From contig NZ_JACIDX010000003.1 in the NCBI RefSeq assembly GCF_014196525.1, positions 310,001-374,000 of the forward strand: a stretch of 64,000 bases of DNA, read 5' to 3'. The notes beneath the pieces were generated by a model. The model saw only the letters and a list, made by a program, of their open reading frames with translations. It did not search any database and was not told the origin of the DNA. Source of the stretch: Novosphingobium sediminicola. GTDB lineage: Bacteria > Pseudomonadota > Alphaproteobacteria > Sphingomonadales > Sphingomonadaceae. A program made the translations under genes and the position numbers. Of this stretch, positions 33,794 through 42,871 are shown piece by piece (the stretch's first letter is position 1; each line of letters begins with the position of its first letter).

Positions 33794-35137
33794 TCAGGCC
33801 CAGAGGTCCGGCTCGTGCCCCATCTGGGCATGGGCGGGGCGGGGGATGCCAAGATTGTCGCGCAGCGTATCGCCTTGATATTCAGTGCGGAACAATCCGC
33901 GCTTTTGCAGGATCGGCACCACCTGATCCACAAAATCCTCAAGCCCCCCCGGCAGGTAATTGGGCGAAAGCGAGAAACCATCGGCAGCGCCCGCGCGGAA
34001 CCAGTCCTCCATCATGTCGGCCACCTGTTCCGGCGTGCCCGCCATCGAGAAACTGGCGCGGCTGACCGTCGCGCGCTTGGCCAATTGACCCAGCGTCAGA
34101 TCCTCGGCGCGCGCCATGCGGACGAGTTCCTGCTGCACCCATTGCCCGCCATTGGTCAGGGGAATGTCGGGCATTTTATCATCGGGACCATAATCGGACA
34201 GGTCGAACCCGATCTGCATCTGCAAGGTGGCCCATGCCAGCGCATCGGGGATCAGGTGGAGCAATTCCTCCTGCGCCGCGCGCGCCTCGGCCTCGGTCGA
34301 GCGGACCAGCAATTGCACCGAGGGCAGCACTGCCATATGCGCAGGATTGCGGCCAAACGCCGCCGCCCGCGCCTTCATATCGTCGTAAAAGGCGACGGCC
34401 TTGTCCTTGCTGCTCTGCGCAGTGAACACCAGATCGGCGGTGCGGGCCGAGAGCGCGCGCCCCGGCCCCGATCCGCCCGCTTGCACGATCACCGGATGCC
34501 CCTGCGGCGGGCGACCGACATTGAGCGGCCCGGCCACGTTGAAAAACCGCCCCTTGTGGTTCAATTGCCGCAGCCTGGCCGGGTCGAAATAGCGCGCGCT
34601 GGCCTTGTCGCGCAGGACGGCATCGTCCTCCCAACTGTCCCACAGGGCCTTGACCACATCGACGAATTCCTCCGCGCGTTCATAGCGCAGATCGTGGTCC
34701 ATCAGCCTGTCATGGCCGAAATTGCGCGCCTCGCTGTTGCCTGCGCTGGTCACCACATTCCATCCGGCACGGCCCTTGGTGATATGGTCGAGGCTGGCCA
34801 TGCGGCGCGCCACGGCATAGGGTTCGTTATAGGTGGTCGATACCGTGCCGATCAGGCCAATGTCGCTGGTGACCATGGCAAGCGCCGCCAGCAGGGTGGT
34901 CGGCTCCAGCTTGCCCGCGTAATCGGTGGCGGCATAGGCGTCGCGGCCCTTTATCATGGGCAGGCCTTGCTGATCGCCGGAGAAATAGCAATGCAACTTG
35001 CCCCGCTCGGCGGTTTTGGCAAGACGGACGTAATGGTCGACATCATGCTGGTCGGCATCGGCGCCATAGCGCCACCCGCCCGGATGCGCGCCGCTGTTAT
35101 GGATAAAGGTGGCCAGCACCATCTGGCGGCTGTTCAT
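33794..35137 (-). CDS. LLM-class flavin-dependent monooxygenase, NtaA/SnaA/DszA type
   Basis: A 447-residue, full-length member of the nitrilotriacetate monooxygenase family. N-terminal HPGGWRYGADAD, then FSGDQQGL, and the diagnostic TYNEPYAVARRMASLDHIT with KGRAGWNVVTSAGN (about 95-135). KGRFFNVAGPLNVGRPPQGHPV is the FMN/substrate loop. ATG 35137 overlaps the MFS stop by ATGA; the in-frame extension to 35746 is a shadow of the MFS gene. It is the last gene of the minus block from 40695, which also begins with an LLM gene. Confidence 0.9.
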   Translation of the reverse strand: MNSRQMVLATFIHNSGAHPGGWRYGADADQHDVDHYVRLAKTAERGKLHCYFSGDQQGLPMIKGRDAYAATDYAGKLEPTTLLAALAMVTSDIGLIGTVSTTYNEPYAVARRMASLDHITKGRAGWNVVTSAGNSEARNFGHDRLMDHDLRYERAEEFVDVVKALWDSWEDDAVLRDKASARYFDPARLRQLNHKGRFFNVAGPLNVGRPPQGHPVIVQAGGSGPGRALSARTADLVFTAQSSKDKAVAFYDDMKARAAAFGRNPAHMAVLPSVQLLVRSTEAEARAAQEELLHLIPDALAWATLQMQIGFDLSDYGPDDKMPDIPLTNGGQWVQQELVRMARAEDLTLGQLAKRATVSRASFSMAGTPEQVADMMEDWFRAGAADGFSLSPNYLPGGLEDFVDQVVPILQKRGLFRTEYQGDTLRDNLGIPRPAHAQMGHEPDLWA

Positions 35138-36423
35138 GGGTTTTCGTCCTTTTGAGAAGAAGCGGATGCCGCGCGCCATGCGGCGGCAAAGCAAAGCGAG
35201 GAAAGCAGCAGAAACGGCACGCCTACGCGCAGGAAGGCCAGGCCAAGATCGCCAGAGCCGCCACCGGCCAGCGCCATCACCCACGGCCCGCCCGCGCCCG
35301 CGATGATCGCGCTGCACAGGCCCAGCATGGCCATGCCAAAGCCGCGCATCGTGTTGGGCAGAATGTCCTGAAGCGTGGTGTTCATCGCGACATTGATCAT
35401 TGGCATGGCGATGCCGATCATCCCCAGCATGGCCAGCGAGAGACGATAATCGGGCGCGAAACTGGCGAAAGCGGCGGGCAGGCCCAGTAGGGGCAGCGCG
35501 CAGAGCAGGGGAATGCGCCCCGCCCGGCCACTCGACAGGCGCGAGTCTGCCAGCAACCCGCTGATCAGATAGCCCGACACCCCTGTCACCAGCAGCATCA
35601 GCCCCAGCGCCCCGCTGAAAGCCGCGATCGGCAGGCCATAGTGGCGGGTCAGGAAAGGCGCGGTCCACATGGTGATGCCCAGCAGTGCGACATAGAACAG
35701 GCAGAAGCCCAGATAGAGCGGCACGACCAAAGCCCGCCTTGTCCATAGCGCGCCCAGCTTGGCGGCCATATGGGCGCTATCCTCGCGCGCGGCGGCGTGG
35801 CGCGTGGGTTCCTGCGCGGTCAGCAGCAGCAGCGAGACGACAGGCCCGCCCAGACCGCACAGGACAAAACACGTCCGCCATGCCTCCAGCGCCCCGAAAT
35901 GGGGCAGAGTGATGGCAATGCCATGGCGCAGGATCATGCCCGGAATGACCGACGACAGGCCCGAACCGATGCTGGCCCCGATGAAATAGACCGCCATCGC
36001 CCGCCCGCGCCTTGCGGGCGCAAACAGATCCGCGATCAGTGACAGGGCGGCGGGCGCAATTGCCGCCTCTCCCAATCCCACCACCATGCGCGCGGCAAAG
36101 AAGCCGGCGAAACTGGGCGCAAGGCCGCAGGCGATGGTCGCCGCGCTCCACAGCGCGATGGCGCCCGCCACCAGCCGCCGCCGATCACGATGATCGACCA
36201 GCCAGCCCAGACCAAGCCCCAGCACCGCCGAAAGCAGGCTGTAGGCCATGCCCATCAGCAAGCCCATCTGCGCATCACCAATGGCGAAACTCTTGCGGAT
36301 CGGTTCGGCCAGCACGCCGACAATCGCGCGGTCGATGCTGTAGAGATTGGCGCCCAGAAACAGGAGCAGCATGGGCCAGATCACCTGTCGCGCCGGGGGA
36401 TATTCGCGCATGGGTCGGGTCAC
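35134..36423 (-). CDS. MFS permease
   Basis: A 429-residue major facilitator with about 12 helices. The loop 2-3 motif is LGWLVDHRDRRRLVAGAI, and TM4 has ARMVVGLGEAAIAPAALSLIADLFAP, a pattern common in the ACS/spinster-like group that carries organic anions or aromatics. GTG 36423 is taken as start because it makes a GTGA overlap with the M24 stop; ATG 36411 four codons later is the alternative. It overlaps the LLM gene by ATGA. It is similar in design to the permease at 41606-42871. Confidence 0.85.
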   Translation of the reverse strand: MTRPMREYPPARQVIWPMLLLFLGANLYSIDRAIVGVLAEPIRKSFAIGDAQMGLLMGMAYSLLSAVLGLGLGWLVDHRDRRRLVAGAIALWSAATIACGLAPSFAGFFAARMVVGLGEAAIAPAALSLIADLFAPARRGRAMAVYFIGASIGSGLSSVIPGMILRHGIAITLPHFGALEAWRTCFVLCGLGGPVVSLLLLTAQEPTRHAAAREDSAHMAAKLGALWTRRALVVPLYLGFCLFYVALLGITMWTAPFLTRHYGLPIAAFSGALGLMLLVTGVSGYLISGLLADSRLSSGRAGRIPLLCALPLLGLPAAFASFAPDYRLSLAMLGMIGIAMPMINVAMNTTLQDILPNTMRGFGMAMLGLCSAIIAGAGGPWVMALAGGGSGDLGLAFLRVGVPFLLLSSLCFAAAWRAASASSQKDENP

Positions 36424-37601
36424 TCCACCGGCACAGTGCGGCCGTCGATACAGGCCAGCAGGCGGCCATCGGGGTTGTTGAGGATTTCGACCTGCCCATC
36501 CTTGAGGTAGATGATATCCTCGAAATGGAATTTGCCGATATCCGGCCCGATCCATGGCAGATCGCAGGAAATCACCATGCCATCGACCAACTCGAACGTG
36601 TGCATCCCGCCATTGGGGTGCGGGTGGTCGGTGTGTTCCAGCCCCACTGAATGCAGGCCGCAGCCGCGAAATTCGGGGTTTCCCGCGGCCTGAATAGCGG
36701 CGGTCACGGCCTTTTCGACATCGGTGGAAAGCGCGCCCGCACGGAAATGGGGCAGGGCCGCCCGCCAGCCCAGACGGGTGGCGTTGAACACGCGCAATTG
36801 CTCTGCATTGGGCATGCCGATGACAGCGGTGCGGCCAATGTCGCTGGTATAATGGGCAAATTCGGTGGTGGCGTCGAAGGTGACGGTATCGCCGGGCAGG
36901 AGCGTGGCGGTTTTATCCAGACGCCCAAAGCCGGGGCGATAGGGGGTAATCAGTAGGAACACCGGCCGCGCCCCGCCCAAGGCGGCGGCGGACCAGAACA
37001 CGCGCTCGGCCTCGGCGCAGGTGGCGCCCGTCGCGATGGCTTCGGCGCTGATCTGCAGGGCCAGTTCGGTTTTGCGACTGGCGGCGCGCATATGGCCCAT
37101 TTCCTCGGGTGTCTTGACCATGCGAATGTCGCGCAGGAAATCGCGCGCGCCCACCGCCTCGATCGCCCCGCCCAGCATTTCGGCCACATCCAGCCCCAGC
37201 CCGCGATCCTCAAAGGCGATGCGTGCGCCGCCGGTCGCAAGGCCGATCTCGCGCAGGTAATCGGCCACCGCCTCCGGGTGGTTTTGCGGCAATCCCTCGC
37301 TGGTCAGCACGCCTTGGGTGCCGCCAACGCCAATGCCGGGTTTGCGGGCATAGCCGCGCACGATCCGCATCCATGTGCCGCCGCCCTGTTGAGGCTGGCC
37401 GGTATCGATTTCGACGGTCAGGACGGCGGCTTCCTTGGCGTGGTCGCGCGGCAGCAGGGCCAGCGCCAGATCGCCAAAGCCCCAACTGGCGTCTGTGGCC
37501 CAGCTTGACAGGTAATAGGTGTTGATCGGGGTGGAGGCGACGATGGCGTCAATGCCGTCACGGTCCATCAGTTCATCGGCGCGGGGGCGGTTGAGCAGCA
37601 T
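36420..37601 (-). CDS. M24 family peptidase-like (creatinase/Xaa-Pro dipeptidase fold)
   Basis: A 393-residue M24 protein. The N-terminal domain reads DGIDAIVASTPINTYYLS; the catalytic domain shows Asp in VTFDATTEFAHYTSDIGRT, His in GLHSVGLEHTDHPHP and Glu in KFHFEDIIYL. As in the paralog at 1866-3152, the GMVxxxEP Glu is Asp (SCDLPW). ATG 37601 follows AAAGG. The gene sits between an amidohydrolase and a permease gene, in a block flanked by LLM genes, repeating the M24-plus-LLM association at 1866-5214. It may cleave a C-N bond in a modified amino compound. Confidence 0.86.
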   Translation of the reverse strand: MLLNRPRADELMDRDGIDAIVASTPINTYYLSSWATDASWGFGDLALALLPRDHAKEAAVLTVEIDTGQPQQGGGTWMRIVRGYARKPGIGVGGTQGVLTSEGLPQNHPEAVADYLREIGLATGGARIAFEDRGLGLDVAEMLGGAIEAVGARDFLRDIRMVKTPEEMGHMRAASRKTELALQISAEAIATGATCAEAERVFWSAAALGGARPVFLLITPYRPGFGRLDKTATLLPGDTVTFDATTEFAHYTSDIGRTAVIGMPNAEQLRVFNATRLGWRAALPHFRAGALSTDVEKAVTAAIQAAGNPEFRGCGLHSVGLEHTDHPHPNGGMHTFELVDGMVISCDLPWIGPDIGKFHFEDIIYLKDGQVEILNNPDGRLLACIDGRTVPVE

Positions 37602-37610
37602 GGGAAACCT

Positions 37611-39329
37611 TTAATGAGCGCGGCGCAGCAGGCGGCCGGGCAGCTCGCCGGTGGGCCGGTCTTCGCGGTGGGTGATGATGCCGGACAGGATTGTGGCGGT
37701 ATAGCCCCGCGCCTCCTGCGTCAGGCGGCGGCCGCCGGCGGGCAGGTCGAAAGAGGCGCGCGGCGGGTAAAGATGCAGCCGGTCATGGTCGATGACATTG
37801 ATGTCGGCCTTCATGCCGGGCGCCAGAATGCCGCGATCAGCTAAGCCCATCACGCCCGCCGTATGGCCGGTCATGCGATGCACGACATGGGGGATCGAGA
37901 GCCTCTCGCCCACCCGGTCGCGCGCCCAATAGGTGAGCAGATAGGTCTGCATCGAGCCATCGCAGATCGCCCCGCAATGCGCGCCGCCATCGCCAAGGCC
38001 CAGCACGGTGTCATCCCGCGTCAGCATATCGCGCACGACATCCAGATTGAACCGCGTGAAATTGCGCGCCGGGAAATAGAGGATCGCCTGCCCCTCTTCC
38101 TCAAGCAGCAGGTCATAGGCAAGTTCCGGCAAGGACATCCCGCGCGCGGCGGCCAGATTGTCGAGGCGGCGGCTTTCGGGCGGGGAATAGTCCGGCTCTG
38201 CGCCCATCGGATAGCACAGATGGATATAGCGCATGAAGGCGGGATATTTCGCCGGGTCCAGCCGCCCGCCATATTCGGACAGGATTGCCGCGCGCGTTTC
38301 GGTGTTGCGCATCGCCGCCACCCGCTGCGCCAAGGGCAGCGCGTCAATCGCATCATAGCTGGGGCAACCGCGAAACGGATGAAGCGTCAATTGCAGCCCC
38401 ATCAGCACGCCCACCGGGCGGCCCACGACCTGGCCCAGCATATCCGCGCCTGCCGCGCGCGCGTTGGCGCAGGCTTCGGCGATCTCCAGCCAGCGGTCGG
38501 GCGCCTCGTCATATTGCAGCAGGGGGAAGGTGACGGTGTGGCCCGATTCCTGCGCGATGCGTTGCAACAGGCGGAATTCGCTGGAAAAGCCATTGGCCGT
38601 GTCAAATTCCGAGGCGGACATGAACAGCGCTTTGCCATGCGGGCGCATGGCCAACGCGATGGTCATCAATTCATCCTCGCTGGCGGTGGTGACGGGCAAT
38701 TGTTCGCCGCCCGCCGTGCGATGGCCGATGACGCGGGTGGTGGAAAAGCCAAAGGCGCCCGCCGCCATGCCCTCGGCTACAAGGGCGGCCATGCGCTGCA
38801 TATCGCGCGCGGTGGCCGGTTCGCGTTTAACGGCGCGTTGGCCCATGACCCAAACGCGGATCGGGATATGCGGCACGGCAACGCCGAAATCGGCGTCCAT
38901 CCGCCGCTGGTCCAGCGCATCGAGGAAATCGGGAAAACTGGTCCAGTTCCACGGCAGACCCTCGGCCATGACGATGCCGGGAATGTCCTCGACACCCTCC
39001 ATCACGTCGATCATCTGTTCGCGCATCTCGGGCTTGCAGGGGGCAAAGCCCACCCCGCAATTGCCCATCAACAGGCTGGTCACGCCATGGTTGGTGGAGG
39101 GCGAGAAATGGCTGTCCCATGTGACCTGTGCGTCATAATGGGTGTGGATGTCGACAAAGCCGGGGGTGACAAGCTGTCCGCGCGCGTCGATTTCTTCCGC
39201 GCCTGACCCTGCGATTTGCCCGATGGCGGCGATGCGGCCATCGGCAATGGCAATGTCGCCCTCGAACAGATCCGCCCCTGTGCCATCGGCCAGCGTACCG
39301 CCCCGGATCACCAGATCATAATCGGCCAT
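37611..39329 (-). CDS. amidohydrolase, N-acyl-D-amino-acid deacylase family
   Basis: A 572-residue amidohydrolase of the D-aminoacylase group. The metal-binding HxH is in GFVDIHTHYDAQVTWD, the Cys ligand in LMGNCGVGFAP and the Asp in GLGDGGAHCGAICDGS. The N-terminal YDLVIRGGTLADGTG and C-terminal PGMKADINVIDHD belong to the urease-like beta-sandwich. The family hydrolyses N-acyl amino acids or related amides. ATG 39329 directly follows the LLM stop; the longer in-frame extension overlaps that gene and is rejected. Its position with M24 and LLM genes suggests amide-bond processing. Confidence 0.88.
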   Translation of the reverse strand: MADYDLVIRGGTLADGTGADLFEGDIAIADGRIAAIGQIAGSGAEEIDARGQLVTPGFVDIHTHYDAQVTWDSHFSPSTNHGVTSLLMGNCGVGFAPCKPEMREQMIDVMEGVEDIPGIVMAEGLPWNWTSFPDFLDALDQRRMDADFGVAVPHIPIRVWVMGQRAVKREPATARDMQRMAALVAEGMAAGAFGFSTTRVIGHRTAGGEQLPVTTASEDELMTIALAMRPHGKALFMSASEFDTANGFSSEFRLLQRIAQESGHTVTFPLLQYDEAPDRWLEIAEACANARAAGADMLGQVVGRPVGVLMGLQLTLHPFRGCPSYDAIDALPLAQRVAAMRNTETRAAILSEYGGRLDPAKYPAFMRYIHLCYPMGAEPDYSPPESRRLDNLAAARGMSLPELAYDLLLEEEGQAILYFPARNFTRFNLDVVRDMLTRDDTVLGLGDGGAHCGAICDGSMQTYLLTYWARDRVGERLSIPHVVHRMTGHTAGVMGLADRGILAPGMKADINVIDHDRLHLYPPRASFDLPAGGRRLTQEARGYTATILSGIITHREDRPTGELPGRLLRRAH

Positions 39330-39330
39330 C

Positions 39331-40695
39331 TTATGCGTCTCCCTTGAGGGGCCAGATTTCGGGCTGAACATGGGCATATTCGCCCGTTTCGTAGCCATTG
39401 GCGGGCCGCGCCAGCCCCAATCGGTCGCGCAGGGTTTCCCCCTCATACTCCTTGCGGAACAGGCCGCGCCGCTGCAATTCGGGCACCACGCCCTCGACGA
39501 AAGCCTCCAGCCCCGCGGGCAGATAGGCGGGCGTGATGACAAAGCCATCGGCGGCTCCGCTCTCATACCAATGCTGCAATTCATCCGCGATGTCGGCGGC
39601 GCTGCCAGCGATTGAGCGGCTGGTGCGCCCCGCCGCGACGCGCCTCGCCAATTCGGCAATCGAGAGGTTCTCGCGCCGGGCCAGGCCGACAACCTGCTCC
39701 CATGTCGATTGCGACAGATGGCTTTGCGGCACATCGGGCAGCGGGCCGTCGGGATCATGGCCCGACAGGTCAAAATTGCCCAGCAAGCCCTCCAGCTTGC
39801 CGATGGCGACGGGCGTAGGGATCAGCGCGTCCAGCTCGCGCTGGATGGCCTGCGCCTCTTCGCGCGTGGGGGCAACAATGGGCGTGATCGCGGCCATGAT
39901 CTTCAGGCTTTCCGGCGCGCGGCCGATTTCGGCCAGAAGGTCATGCATTTCCGCCCGAAAGGCGCGGGCCGTGTCAGGGCTGGGGTGCGATGTGAAGATC
40001 ACCTCGGCATGGCGCGCGGCAAAGCGCTTGCCGGTCTCCGAGGCCCCGGCCTGCACCAGAACGGGGTGCCCCTGCGGCCCGCGCGGCACGTTGAGCGGCC
40101 CGGCCACGGCGAAATGATCGCCGCGAAAATCGACACCATGCAGGCGCGCGGGATCGACATAGCGCCCGCTGGCCTTGTCGGCCACCATCGCGGCATCTTC
40201 CCAACTGTCCCACAGGCGCTTGGCGACAGCCACAAATTCCTCGGCGCGTTCATAGCGCTCGGTGTGGCCGTAATGGGCGGCGCGGCCGAAATTATGCGCC
40301 TCGTTCTCCATGGTCGAGGCCACCATGTTCCAGCCGATGCGCCCGCCCGAAATATGGTCGATGCTGGCCAGACGGCGGGCCAGTTCATAGGGCTGGGAAT
40401 AGCTGGTCGAGGCGGTGCAGATGAAGCCGAGTTGGCTGGTGGTGGCGCAAAGGTGGGCGACGATGCTGGCGGGGTCCAGCTTGGGCGTTTCCAGACAGGC
40501 GAAGGTCTCGGCGCTCTTAGCGGGCGGGTATCCCACCGAATCGGCGATGAACACCGCATCGAACAGGCCCCTTTCCGCCGCCGCCGCGCATTGCCGGAAA
40601 TAGGCGATATCGGTCAGCGCCTTGGCCTGCGCATCGGGGTGGCGCCACCCGGCGATATGGCCGCCGGTCTGCATCAGGAAAGCAAGAAGTTTCAT
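39331..40695 (-). CDS. LLM-class flavin-dependent monooxygenase, NtaA/SnaA/DszA type
   Basis: A 454-residue flavin-dependent monooxygenase. N-terminal TGGHIAGWRHPDA, FIADSVGYPP, then TSYSQPYELARRLASIDHIS and GGRIGWNMVAST (about 95-135), and RGDHFAVAGPLNVPRGPQGHP. It is the first gene of the minus block and the full-length counterpart of 33794-35137. The start ATG 40695 has no clear ribosome site but follows a short leader with TGCA repeats and an operator. It needs reduced flavin from elsewhere. Confidence 0.9.
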   Translation of the reverse strand: MKLLAFLMQTGGHIAGWRHPDAQAKALTDIAYFRQCAAAAERGLFDAVFIADSVGYPPAKSAETFACLETPKLDPASIVAHLCATTSQLGFICTASTSYSQPYELARRLASIDHISGGRIGWNMVASTMENEAHNFGRAAHYGHTERYERAEEFVAVAKRLWDSWEDAAMVADKASGRYVDPARLHGVDFRGDHFAVAGPLNVPRGPQGHPVLVQAGASETGKRFAARHAEVIFTSHPSPDTARAFRAEMHDLLAEIGRAPESLKIMAAITPIVAPTREEAQAIQRELDALIPTPVAIGKLEGLLGNFDLSGHDPDGPLPDVPQSHLSQSTWEQVVGLARRENLSIAELARRVAAGRTSRSIAGSAADIADELQHWYESGAADGFVITPAYLPAGLEAFVEGVVPELQRRGLFRKEYEGETLRDRLGLARPANGYETGEYAHVQPEIWPLKGDA

Positions 40696-40710
40696 AAGGA
40701 GAGATTATCT

Positions 40711-40730
40711 TGTGCATTTCTGTGCATGCG
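40711..40730. repeat. tandem TGTGCAT direct repeat, 10-bp period
   Basis: TGTGCAT occurs at 40711 and again at 40721, an exact 10-bp step (one helical turn), about 25 bp before the LLM start. Two further TGCA boxes lie at 40791 and 40803. The same spacing appears near other operators in the window, so a second DNA-binding protein or an extended operator is possible. Confidence 0.4.
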
Positions 40731-40746
40731 ATAAATCCCCATGGAA

Positions 40747-40763
40747 TGTCCGCCTATCGGAAT
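40747..40763. promoter_or_regulatory. candidate operator, TGTCC-N7-GGAAT
   Basis: TGTCCGCCTATCGGAAT lies 60 bp before the LLM start at 40695 in the divergent region. The spacer GCCTATC differs by one base from the GCCTGTC of the perfect site at 49141. Confidence 0.58.
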
Positions 40764-40828
40764 TTTCCGGCGCGATGCCTTGATAAAACGTGCAAGAAAT
40801 TGTGCAAGATCGTGAATGGCGTATGGCC

Positions 40829-40845
40829 TGATCTCCTGCCGGATA
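40829..40845. promoter_or_regulatory. candidate operator, degenerate left arm
   Basis: TGATC-TCCTGCC-GGATA has a full right arm and a spacer close to that at 18241, but a poor left arm. It lies 95 bp before the SDR start at 40932 and would be the plus-side partner of the site at 40747. Confidence 0.4.
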
Positions 40846-40931
40846 GAGTGCAGGGGGCAAGGTGATGCTGCGTGCGGGGCTTGCACATGGGTGCATCCAC
40901 CGTGCGCGGGCTCAGGGAAAGGGCGGATTCG

Positions 40932-41609
40932 ATGCCGGATAAAAGAGTGCTGATCACCGGGGCAGGCGGCGCGTTGGGCATGGCCGCGATGGCGCGCTTG
41001 ACCGCGCAGGGCTGGCATATCGCGCCGGTCGCCGGACGCCATGGTGCAGTCGCGCCCGGTTGGTTCGGTCCGGCTGATCTGGCCGATCACGATGCCGCCG
41101 CGCAGGTTGTGGCGCAGGCGGCACAGGCGCTGGGCGGGTTGGACGGGGTGGTGCATCTGGCCGGGGGGTTTGCCATGCAGCGCCTACTGGAATGCACACC
41201 GCAGGACTGGCGCGCGATGCACGCGAGTAACGTCGAAAGTCTGATAGCGGTGGTCCAGGCCGCCGTGCCGCACTTGGCCGATGGCGGGGCGATTGTTGCC
41301 GTGGGCGGCATGGCGGCGGCGCGCGCGGGGGTGGGGATGGCGGCCTATGCCTCGGCCAAATCCGCCGTTCTGCGCGTGGTCGAGGCGCTCAGCGTTGAAC
41401 TGGCCCCGCGCGGGATACGCGCGAATGCGGTCTTGCCCGGCGTGATCGACACGCCCGCCAACCGCCGCGACATGCCCCGCGCCGATCCGGCCAAATGGAC
41501 CCATCCCGATGCGATCGCCGATGTCATCGCTTTTCTGCTCAGCCCGGCGTCGCGCGCGATCAATGGCGTGGGGGTTCCGGTCAACAATCCCGCCGGGCCT
41601 GCGGCATGA
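40932..41609 (+). CDS. SDR family oxidoreductase
   Basis: A 225-residue short-chain dehydrogenase. Cofactor motif ITGAGGALGMAAMARL, then VVHLAGGFAMQ, and YxxxK in AAYASAKSAVLRVVEAL. The catalytic Ser is not obvious; the strand reads IVAVGGMAAARAG. ATG 40932 gives the normal SDR start; the in-frame extension to 40872 has no support. It begins the plus operon SDR-MFS-hydrolase and overlaps the permease gene by ATGA. Confidence 0.85.
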   Translation: MPDKRVLITGAGGALGMAAMARLTAQGWHIAPVAGRHGAVAPGWFGPADLADHDAAAQVVAQAAQALGGLDGVVHLAGGFAMQRLLECTPQDWRAMHASNVESLIAVVQAAVPHLADGGAIVAVGGMAAARAGVGMAAYASAKSAVLRVVEALSVELAPRGIRANAVLPGVIDTPANRRDMPRADPAKWTHPDAIADVIAFLLSPASRAINGVGVPVNNPAGPAA

Positions 41610-42871
41610 AGCCTTGGCGGGTATGGAGCGCGGTGCTGATCCTGTGCATTGCGCAGGTGGTTTCGACGGTGGATCGCGGGATGCTGGCGCTGATGGTCGA
41701 TCCGGTGCGGCGCGATCTGGCGATTGGCGAGGTGGATATTGCCCTGCTGCAAGGCTTTGCCTTTGCGGTCTTTTATGTCTCGGTGGGGCTGCCGCTCGGC
41801 TATGTCGCGGATCGGGTCAACCGGCGCCGCCTGCTGTTCGGCGGCATTCTGGTGTGGAGCGCGGGCACCATCGCCTGCGGTCTGGCGCAGGATTTCACCC
41901 AGATGTTCCTTGCCCGGCTGGTGATCGGCGTGGGCGAGGCGGTGCTTGGGCCTTGCGCTGTGGGCATGATCGGCGAGATGTTCGCGCCCGACCGGCGCGG
42001 GCGGCCGATGGCGCTTTATGTGCTGGGCAGCATGGTGGCCTATGGGCTTGGTTCGATGGCCACCGGGGCGGTGCTTCAGGCGGGCGCGGCGGGTGGTTTT
42101 GCCGGGTGGCCGGGGATTGCCGATCTGGCGCCGTGGCGGATTGCCTTTGTGCTGATGGGGCTGGCGGGATTGCCGGTGGCGCTGTTGCTGCTCTCGATTG
42201 CGCAGACCCGACGCGAGAAGGATGCTCAACCGCTCAACCTGCCCTTTGCGGCCATGGCGGCGCGGCGCGGGGTGCTGCTGCCGCTCTATGGCGCGGTGGC
42301 GCTGTTTGCGATGGGGGCGGCGGCGGCCTCGGGCTGGGGGGCGGCTTTGCTGGGGCGGGCCTATCATTACGCGCCCGCCGATGTGGGCAAGCAATTGGGC
42401 GCGGCGCAGATGGTCTGTTCGCTGATCGGGGCGGGGCTGGCGGCGATTGTCGTGGACCGTGTGACGCGGGCAGGCGGAACGGTGGCCAAATTGCGCATGA
42501 GCGCCTTGCTGGCGCTGCTGACCATCCCGGCCTGCATGGGCTTTGTCAGCCAGAGCGGCGCGGGCGCTTTGGCGATCACGGCCACGGTGATGGCGACGAG
42601 CGCGATCTATGGGACGACGATGCTGTCCATTCTGGCCGAGGCGGTGCCGGTCGAGGCGCGCGGGCTGGCGGTCGCACTTTATGCCTTTGTGATGACGATG
42701 ATCGGCGGCTCGCTGGGGCCGCTGGCGGTGGCGACGCTGACCGAGCGCGTCTTTGCCGATCCGGCCCGCGTGGGCTGGTCGATGGCTTTGGTGGGCGGGG
42801 TTGCCCTGTCCCTTTCGGCCTTGCTGGCGGTGATGACCGCGCGGGCGCAGGAGAAATTGGATGCTTGTTGA
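41606..42871 (+). CDS. MFS permease
   Basis: A 421-residue major facilitator with about 12 helices. N-terminal VSTVDRGMLALMVDPVRRDL, loop motif LGYVADRVNRRRLLFGG, and LVIGVGEAVLGPCAVGMIGEMF in TM4-5 place it with spinster-like/ACS permeases. ATG 41606 overlaps the SDR stop by ATGA. It resembles the permease at 35134-36423 on the other side of the divergent promoter, so the two blocks may serve related compounds. Confidence 0.87.
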   Translation: MKPWRVWSAVLILCIAQVVSTVDRGMLALMVDPVRRDLAIGEVDIALLQGFAFAVFYVSVGLPLGYVADRVNRRRLLFGGILVWSAGTIACGLAQDFTQMFLARLVIGVGEAVLGPCAVGMIGEMFAPDRRGRPMALYVLGSMVAYGLGSMATGAVLQAGAAGGFAGWPGIADLAPWRIAFVLMGLAGLPVALLLLSIAQTRREKDAQPLNLPFAAMAARRGVLLPLYGAVALFAMGAAAASGWGAALLGRAYHYAPADVGKQLGAAQMVCSLIGAGLAAIVVDRVTRAGGTVAKLRMSALLALLTIPACMGFVSQSGAGALAITATVMATSAIYGTTMLSILAEAVPVEARGLAVALYAFVMTMIGGSLGPLAVATLTERVFADPARVGWSMALVGGVALSLSALLAVMTARAQEKLDAC

